Positions 56,163 to 64,000 of a stretch of DNA of 64,000 bases are shown here, in pieces; positions within the stretch are counted from its first letter, which is position 1, and each line of letters starts with the position of its first letter. Origin of the DNA: Glossina fuscipes (taxonomy: Eukaryota; Arthropoda; Insecta; Diptera; Glossinidae); contig NW_023998432.1 in NCBI RefSeq assembly GCF_014805625.2, positions 4,520,707-4,584,706 of the forward strand, in the 5' to 3' direction. The notes below the pieces were generated by a model. That model was not told the DNA's origin. It did no database searches and saw only the letters and a list, made by a program, of their open reading frames with translations. The position numbers were made by a program, and so were the translations under genes.

Positions 56163-56812
56163 ATCCCTGCTACTCTCCATACAACGCCTTACCCTGAAAA
56201 GTCGTTATATGGAAGCAAATTGTAATTTTCAAAATTTCTCGACAAAACCGGCTAAGTAGTAGTATTGCGGCGTTCTAAATTGCTGCGAAAGCTTTAGACC
56301 GGCTGGGGCAATTTTTGAATCCACTCTCGTATAATAAACTAAAGTTTATATGGCAAAAAGTTATAATTTTCGATTCTCCATGATGAAAATTATATCATAA
56401 TAGTAATTTAACATAAAAAAATTAACTTTACCAAATTTGGACCATCTCCTCCTATTTTTTGAATCGTATCCTAAGGAGGATTTTCAAGGAAATTGATTCT
56501 TTGTAGAGCAGAAAATCCAAGTTTTAATATATGATGAAAACTGAACTATAATAGTTATTTCATAAAAAAATGAATTCTACAAAATTTGGACCATCTACGC
56601 CTATTTTTGGATTATGCCCTATGTAAGAATTAAACTTGTACTACATTAGGTTGCGTTTTGGGCCCGACTCTTCATAAATACGCACATGAGAAATAGAAAC
56701 AAAATATAACTTGTGTTCTATAATAAAAATAAGAATTCGGTTAAACAATGCGGTGTAGGGTATTTAATGGTCGGGCTTGCCCGACTATAATGTTCTCACT
56801 TGTTATGTAAAC
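56163..56812 (-). repeat. Interspersed repeat family D, copy 2 (inverted)
   Basis: In reverse complement this repeats 51182-51824. At its outer end it retains what copy 1 lost: a terminus that reads ACAAGTGAGAACATTATAG on the minus strand, followed by a perfect hairpin GTCGGGC-AA-GCCCGAC and TACCCTACACC. The first ten bases resemble the ACAAGTAAGA termini of the DINE-1-like elements here. Confidence 0.8.
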
Positions 56813-59810
56813 AGTTCTAAATTATTACTATTTCCGAATTAAAGTTCACACCGTGTACATAGTAGCAATAGTGACCATAAGGCAAAGAAAAAAAGTTGTA
56901 AAATACATATTTTATTTTTTATAAGTTTGCACGCTTCCGGTGATGACCTTGTAGAATTAAAAAAATTCCAAAACTTCAATCTTGTAGTCGTCAACTTGTG
57001 ACACGTCGCATTTGTTTCACCCTGGGTAAACGAGATGCGCGGTTAGCAAACAACTTTCTCTTGTCCAAATTTTAATATAAAATGATGAACAAATTGTCTT
57101 TTGATATCTTTGTTACGTTAGCTACCATTTATAAGTTTACTTATTGATTTTTAAGTTTAAGGGATTTAATTGATGTTTTTTACCGTAACGGGCATGAACT
57201 ACATTCAGCATCACATTGAAAGTCATTTAGATGAAGCCGTTTAAAATGACCAAACCACCGAAAAATTGATGCTTATGACAAAAAGGCGATTTTTTTTGCC
57301 TTGTTTAACAAATGTCGTCACTTAAACGACAGTAACGCGCAACCAAATGATCGAAATAGCATGTCATTTGAACACACATCGTTTGGAGCGGCACTTTCTA
57401 AAACTAATGTGAATATTTTTTTAGAAATGACATATGTGTGTGCGTTCCGGGAGTTATTGCTTAATGCATGAATATATAAATATATGAAAAGAGTTTCTGA
57501 TATACTATTAACAAAAATTTGTAAGAAAACAAGTGACGTTTCTTTAAATGCTTCATATTCATTTTGGTTTACGCCTTTGACACAATGAAGAATTCGTTTT
57601 TAAATTTTCGTCAACTATATACTTTATATTATATATTTTTAGTTGGGTTGAGTAGACATATCAACTGTCTACTGAATTCTATTTTAAGTTTTCTAAAATT
57701 TCTCTACCCAAAGAGACTTGGTCATATATGCCATCGTCGAGTTCACTTCGAATACTATGTAAATTGGTCCATAGCTTTCAAAACTCTTATACTGATGTAT
57801 GCAATTCGAGAATGCCATAGAGCTCTTTATTAAAGTTGTCCGTACCCGTATTATGCTTTCTTCAACAAGAACGGTTTACAAATTTTTTGGCATATTACGT
57901 GCCAATCAATTTACTGAAAAAATGTTGGCTCTGATTCACCGTTATTCATATAAAAAAAATGAAATACGACAAAAGTTTCGTCCCCGCTAATGTTTGATCA
58001 AATGTAATTATTATCGTTCTTAACGAAATCATTCAGTCAGAGGTGGCTATCCTGCGATGAAAGAGCTTCTCTTTTTCGATATGACTTATAGAACAAGTAT
58101 TGAAATTTTATCGCGAACCATAATTGCTAAGGCATTTATGTATTTTATCGCCAATAGGAATGGTCACCATTCGAGAAGTAGAATTCGTATAATTGTCTAC
58201 GATTATGAACGGTAGATTTTGACTAGCCTTAGTAAGTTTTAAAAAGGACTGAAATAAGTTCTACACGGCCTATATTACCTTTTGTCATACAATATAAGTC
58301 AAGTTGCTTTGCTCATTTTTTAGCCTTAATGTTCGCTAATCAGTGTTATACCTCGGGATTGTGCATTTACAATAGTATCATTTATTTAGAAACTTAAAAA
58401 ATTATTTGCAAAGTTAACAGGACTTATTAATAGCAATTAAAAATTTATCATTTCACAATAGTTTGCTCCATTAGGCGCACAAAATATATATGATAGATTT
58501 GTTTCCTTGCAGACCACGATTCAATTCTCTCGACTTTAGCAAACTTTTTTACACAAATCACCATTCCTTCTATATGCTGGGTTTGCTTGTATTGCTATTA
58601 GATTAGGAGATTTTCCTTCGCTACGGAAACCGTAATAGATTGTATAACAGTCTTTATTTTTGGATTTATTATAAGATAGAATTAAGCAAATTTGTGCTGT
58701 TTCTAAATATGTATGCAAATGTTAATTTACTTCTTCTACAATCAAGTTAACTTTGAACTTAAATTATTGAATAACACCTACCCTTTTAAGTTGCCGCCAC
58801 GTTCTCGTTCACCTCTATTGGGTGACATTCCTATTTTTCAACCTTTGCAAGCTGTGAATACATAATAAAACTAGTCGACTTCAAGACTACAGTATAAGTA
58901 ACAGTAAAATAAATCGGTTTTCTTATATTTTAATTAACGCTTTACTTGACCGTCCATGGTTTTCTGTTCTAATAACTTTCCCAGCGCTCCCGTTGATAGC
59001 GAAAAAGCGGCAGTCTTTACACATTTTATTGAGGATACGATTTTCGTGGTAACGCGATGCTTAAACTATGTTTGTGCTCACGTAGCTATCTAAACTTATT
59101 GGACTGCTTTAAATGAAACATAATAATTGGTTATTTAAAGGTACGATATATAGCGGACCATCGGCAAATTAAAGTCAGGGTGGTCTTGCGGACATTATCT
59201 TTATCTACACTTGAGTCGGAACTTTCGAACAACGAAAGTCGTCTGTGTTGTTTATGCTAAGTAGAAGAATATAACTTTTTCGGTTTTCCATAATAAAATA
59301 ATAATAGGTACGTTTTATTTACATGCCAGAAGTAGCTATGCTTGTGACAGGCGCTGTCGTTTACGTTGTTTTGTTCAGACAGTTTTTGAAATTTTGATAT
59401 AACATATATCTAATAATATTATAATACGTTCACGTTTTTCCTTATTTGATTAAAAGTAGTTAGTTATTACTGTAACTTTCGATTTTAAATCATTCCTAAA
59501 TTGCAAATATTTGCATAAAATGAATTTAAATTTATTGACTTGTTTTGACTTGTTTTTATAAAACGCAAATTAAATGCTAATTTAATTTATGACAATTTAT
59601 CAGTCTTGTGGTACCAATCAACACTTAAGCGGATGAGATAAATTGGAATTTGTATATTACTTTATAATATTAAATTTAACTAATTTAAATCTACCCTTTA
59701 TCAATAAATTTACGAAAATGAATTTTTAAATGAGCTTAAATTAAGAATTGAAGTATAAGCTCGTATTTGCTCTCGTTTTCGTTGCTTTTATACAATTACG
59801 ATTTTAAAAC
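56813..59810. other. 3 kb without a supported gene
   Basis: Frames at 57564-57990 are open but carry no domain I know. AT-rich throughout. Confidence 0.4.
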
Positions 59811-59813
59811 CGT

Positions 59814-59930
59814 ATGGGGTCTGACATAATCAAATTTCGCTTATATTCCCAGAGCTGGGCAAAAGATTTAAATGATACATTTTTCATAAAAGGGAGGATA
59901 AATTTAGTTTATAATTGTTATATATATACA
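59814..59930 (+). pseudogene. Possible LINE RT C-terminal scrap
   Basis: QSWAKDLNDTFFIKGRI parallels KRWSKELDDSYMTKRLY of the large LINE ORF2. The match is short (about 17 residues) and could be chance, but it is the same region that is preserved in the relic at 7319. Confidence 0.35.
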
Positions 59931-60499
59931 TGTGTTGTACACATAACTTATATATTTATAAAATTCATAAAATTTGTAACTTCAATGTTTTCCCTTAGAG
60001 TGGAGAATATAAGCCTCATTGTGCTTACTACCTATAGTCCATTAACTAAACGAGTTTATGTATTGCGAATCTATCTATAAAAGTTTATTTATTGCTTTTA
60101 CCTCACGTCCATGTACTGCTACAGGCGTCCGACACTAATTCATAAATACCATAGTATACCCTGGCGGAAACATTTCTTTCTCATGTTAACCCTGTCTTGA
60201 TATATTTTCATGACTTCTATCGTTTTCCTTTTGTTCTTGCTCTGTTCCGTATCATGTTGTAACATATTAATTCATTTTTTTTATGTTCCATTTCGACGCC
60301 TTTTCATACATTTTCACATACAATTTTTAGAAAAGGTTTTCGATTCGGGTGTTTGTTTGTCACTACTATTGATTATCGTAATTAGTACAGAATATTTTTA
60401 TATGCTTCACCATGCGTCGCATAGAGGCACATTAAGCTTGTGCGGCAGTACACAACGTCGAAAAGAACTTAAGATAGACGCCACCATTTATCGTACCGA

Positions 60500-60760
60500 A
60501 GGAACCACTTTCTAAGCCGATTTAAGCTAGTCCATTCGTCAGTCTGTCTTATTTGCTTGTCTTCAACTTATGGATCGCAATTTTAGAGATATTTTCCAGA
60601 AATATACCGTTTTGGCTCTTGGATGAGCGCTGCTTAAAATGGTTTACACATCCCATATAACGCTCAGTTTGGAAAAGATGTCATATGAATATCACTAGGA
60701 TGATGTAGGCGATTTAATAGTGCGCTATGGTCCATATAGTGTTTTTGGTTGTTTTTACTT
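60500..60760 (-). repeat. Possible fragment of family D/DINE-1-like repeat
   Basis: TAAGCCGATTTAAGCTAGTC and CGTCAGTCTGTCTTATTTG, then an AGATATTTTCCAGAAATA block, resemble the CCGTCTGTC-containing core of DINE-1-like elements. The alignment is loose and the strand is uncertain. Confidence 0.35.
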
Positions 60761-62706
60761 GTAGAATAATGGTTCACGGTGTATATTTGATTATTCCAAT
60801 CCCATTGCCATCAAAGTAAAGACAGAACGCTGGAATTCGACGAATGAAGCTGTTTATGTTTTCAGGACAAAACGTTAAGAATTGAACGCGATCGGTATGC
60901 AAATTCGCCCGCCATATATCGAAAAAAGTAAATTCAGCATAAACACACGTCAATCTTTGTTGAGGAACTACAACATTCACCGTAAGATAAATCTACCTAT
61001 TTTCACAAATAGAAGGCTTTGATGATAGATTTCATTTATTCCAATTAAATATTAAACCAGTATGCGGCGTAGATCGTAGAGTGTTTCAGAAAATACGCAA
61101 AAAACATTTCTGCCAATCCTAAATTTTTAACACCACTTTCAATAGACAGTCAACAACTAAGTCTTTTATTTTCATTTAAGGGACGTACATGACTTTCGTC
61201 TTTGATAATTTATCTTGATATTTAAATAATACATGCAATTTGTTTATTATATCTCATAAATATACTACAACGTAGAAGCAATTACTCCCAGTATGCTATC
61301 GTCAACCATCTTTTGTACATCCGTAACATTTTGGCCATTCCCTGAAGTTTTTTAGTTCGATATGTTCGCAGGAAGTTCAATTCTTTAAACTCTGTACGAA
61401 TAAGAAAAACTGTAATTGACTGCAGCATACGTGAGACCTCGGTGGGCGAAAGTCACCCTAATGAGTCGAAAATAGTATAACATTTGAAATGCTAAATAAA
61501 GAAACAAAATCAAGTATCAAGACATAACTTCAAAAGAAGCAAACGGAATGAAAAAACATGGACGTTTAACAAAAACGGTTAATTTATATATATATATATA
61601 TATATATAACGTTCTATAATACGTTTATATAATGCATATATATTTATATAATACATATATGTTTATTTTATTAGTTCTTTAAAGTTTACTAGACACGGAA
61701 GGGAAGTTTTATTTTATCAGTACAGAAAGATCGCAGTCGCGTGCTTTCTTTACATATACACTTTATATAATAGATTGCTAATTACAATAACAGCAATATG
61801 AATTTTACCAAGAGACAACAACTGAAATGGTAAATTAATACTTAATGGCAACGCTCTTAAATATGTTTAAGAGTTAGCATATGAGAAATGTGTAGTGATC
61901 GCCCAATCACGAATGAACATAATATAGAATGAACTAGAATATTCTTAAAAAAAAAAAAAAAATGAAACCGAAAGTAGAGTTTCATTATTGATTAATAAAT
62001 AGTAACAGACAACTTACTAAATCATCCGTTGCTAATTTGCTGACCCGCAGAGGACTTAACAGATAACTTAAACTTTCGAAAGCTACATCTCAAAGCCTCT
62101 AAACAACAGATATGGGTTTGGTTTACTCTGTAAGTATATTCACCGAATTTTCTCATTATCCTTCAATGTCTATGACTACAGCTTTTTGATATAATATAGA
62201 AAGGAATAGGGGGATGCAATCTACTACAGGAATGGGCTTCGGCGAGTCTTGAGTTTATATCTACGGAATTTGAAAACGCAATCATATCTGATATTCTAGA
62301 CAGAAAAAGTAGTAAAATTAGTAACGCAAGCAGAAGAGGCAGATAAACGCGCAACAAAGTTACGTTCGGCTATGACCCCATCGTTTACACCTGTCTGCCG
62401 TTATTTACAATGTTGCTATATTACTAACACGTTATTCCTCACCATATATTGAACATACAAACGGACACACTAATACACACACAGACGCGTTCCCAAAAAC
62501 ACACATACCCGTCTTCAAACAATTGACAACACTAACACATACGTAACGTTCGCTAATTTTTATAACAAGCACTATATTCATCATATATTACGAACACTAT
62601 CCACAAATAATAGCGCACGCGTAACGATTGCTGTTTCCCCTTCTCCTAAAGTAACAAAGCAACATAACATGTTCCTCCCAGCTAATTATAAACGCAATAC
62701 AAACAA
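60761..62706. other. No gene recognised
   Basis: AT-rich; a TA microsatellite lies at 61585-61608. No supported gene. Confidence 0.45.
61585..61608. repeat. TA dinucleotide microsatellite
   Basis: About twelve uninterrupted TA units are visible. Confidence 0.9.
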
Positions 62707-62710
62707 TTAG

Positions 62711-62960
62711 GAAGTAAGAAAACTATATTCGTTCGTGACCGAATCTTTTATATCCATCACCGTGGTCCGAAATAATAGGAAAAGAACTAAATTTTCATAC
62801 TCTATAAAATTGGATAGGCGCGGTTGATTTTTCCTATTTCTAGAATAAACGTGACAACTGATATGATGTATGTGTTGTACTTTATGGATAAAAAACAAAA
62901 AACATGGAAAATAAAGGCGTTCACAATTTTGATTACATACTCGTGTGGGCGTTGTGGGCA
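62711..62960 (+). repeat. DINE-1-like element, left part
   Basis: GAAGTAAGAAAACTATATTC, CGTGACCGAATCTTTTATATC and AATAGGAAAAGAACTAAATTT repeat the first ~200 bp of the element at 30968-31704 in the same orientation. The right terminus is not found. Confidence 0.75.
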
Positions 62961-63194
62961 TATTCTTTGGAAAATCTGATCATTTTCAAATTCTTTTGCA
63001 AGTTTTTGAACGATATTTTCATTTTTGCGAATGGAAGAATGTCTATCACAGATACTACTCGAATCCGCAGACGGACAAATGAACAAATGAATGGCGGACA
63101 TGCTTAGGTGCATTCTGTATTTGAAACTTGAGTTTTGAGCCTTGCTGCGCGTCATACAAGTTTTAAATGAAAATGAAAATATGCCACACTTTAA

Positions 63195-63475
63195 AATTAA
63201 ATAGACGTGGGCGATTTCTTCCATTTATGTACAGGTAAACCAGCATCGTCCACAGAACAGACGCTCAAATTTTTGTAGATTTTTCTCTTGTGGTTTTTGA
63301 GTAACAGGCAAAACACCAATCTTCTATTCCTTTTGAAAAACAGAGGTGTTCTCCCATTACGCAGTATTGTAGTCATGTGTTTAACCCATTTACAATACCA
63401 ACCTGCGTGCAAGAACTTTCGATGTTTCTGCCAAATTTGAAGCCAAAAGATTCATTTTTGCGGGAAGCGACCATT
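63195..63475 (-). repeat. DINE-1-like element core, inverted fragment
   Basis: On the minus strand TGCACGCAGGTTGGTATTG and GAGAACACCTCTGTTTTTC match TGCACGCAGGTTGGTATTGG and GAGAACCCCTCTGGTTTTC in the repeat at 3350-3450. It is a partial copy facing the left-end fragment next to it. Confidence 0.75.
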
Positions 63476-64000
63476 GTATTAAACGTTCTCATGTCACATT
63501 CACAAAATATGTCCTTCAAAGAACTCCTTTTTGTTTCTTCATTAGGATGTTCGTAATATAAAAAAGTATTCCTTGAAAGACATAAATTATTTGAGCTGCC
63601 GATAACAACTAAATGGACTCTAGGTGGTGCGACTATTGCATAATATTGCATTTCAAAAACACTCACACGTTTTATAATTCTTTCTCATTTGTATTTTTAT
63701 TATTGGCACTTCCATCTGATAAATACCTCACTGAAAGTGGAAAAACAATCAATGTTATGACACATTATAAACGACAAAAACCCCACATTTCATTTTGTTT
63801 ATTATTTTACAATCATACTTGAAAAAATTTATCGTGAAAAACTGGACAATAAAAGGTAAAATGAATTTTATAGATAACGCTTGTTCACCAATATTTCCAT
63901 CCTATACAAGCAGAATTTTCTCTGAACTTATTCTAAAAATAATCGAACTATCAAGTTAAGGAAGGCAACAACGTTGAATTGAAAAAAGTGTTAAATATCA
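63476..64000. other. No gene recognised
   Basis: AT-rich window edge with short open frames lacking any domain. Confidence 0.45.

Noticed and set aside
1..64000. CRISPR arrays, bacterial operons or phage modules
   Set aside because: No direct-repeat/spacer pattern, no ribosome-binding-site-led gene clusters; the DNA is clearly an insect-type nuclear genome.

Overview
The window is AT-rich eukaryotic DNA with short GT-AG introns, abundant degenerate transposons and one recognisable host gene. The transposon mix (mariner, Tc1, I-clade and CR1/jockey-type LINEs, errantivirus-like gypsy, DINE-1/INE-1-like repeats) and a persephone/Hayan-type immune protease point to a higher dipteran, plausibly a tephritid or other acalyptrate fly; that placement is inference.

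Layout. 1-16.7 kb has no convincing host gene. It holds a broken mariner (about 2.0-3.2 kb) inserted in a DINE-1-like repeat, an I-element 3' tail (5.2 kb), a LINE reverse-transcriptase scrap (7.4 kb), a Ty3/gypsy pol remnant (8.8-9.5 kb) and a 93-bp tandem duplication (10.0 kb). 16.8-21.3 kb is a nearly intact non-LTR retrotransposon with a PHD-like zinc-finger ORF1 and an endonuclease/RT ORF2; a 100-N assembly gap sits in its 3' UTR between near-identical flanks. 21.3-23.7 kb is an internally deleted errantivirus-like gypsy remnant. 24.7-25.2 kb is a 3' scrap of the same LINE family, 28.2-30.0 kb an internally deleted I-clade element, and 31.0-31.7 kb a DINE-1-like element with inverted termini.

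32.6-42.7 kb is the host gene: a secreted CLIP-domain serine protease of the persephone/Hayan (CLIPC) type, the class that relays microbial signals to Toll and melanization. Seven exons join with matching splice phases into an uninterrupted 394-codon reading frame. Between the CLIP exon and the linker exon lies a 2.1-kb Q/N-rich, phase-compatible cassette exon that has collected three in-frame stops and three frame switches, so only the short, persephone-like form appears able to encode a protease. The 6-kb intron 4 has absorbed LINE, Tc1 and other repeat debris.

42.8-47.7 kb is a full-length but decayed I-clade element on the minus strand, inserted tail-to-tail about 75 bp past the protease stop codon. 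49.6-50.9 kb is an apparently intact mariner with a 342-aa D,D34D transposase and both inverted repeats. 51.2-64 kb is again repeat debris, including a pair of inverted copies of one repeat about 4.3 kb apart, with no gene I can support.
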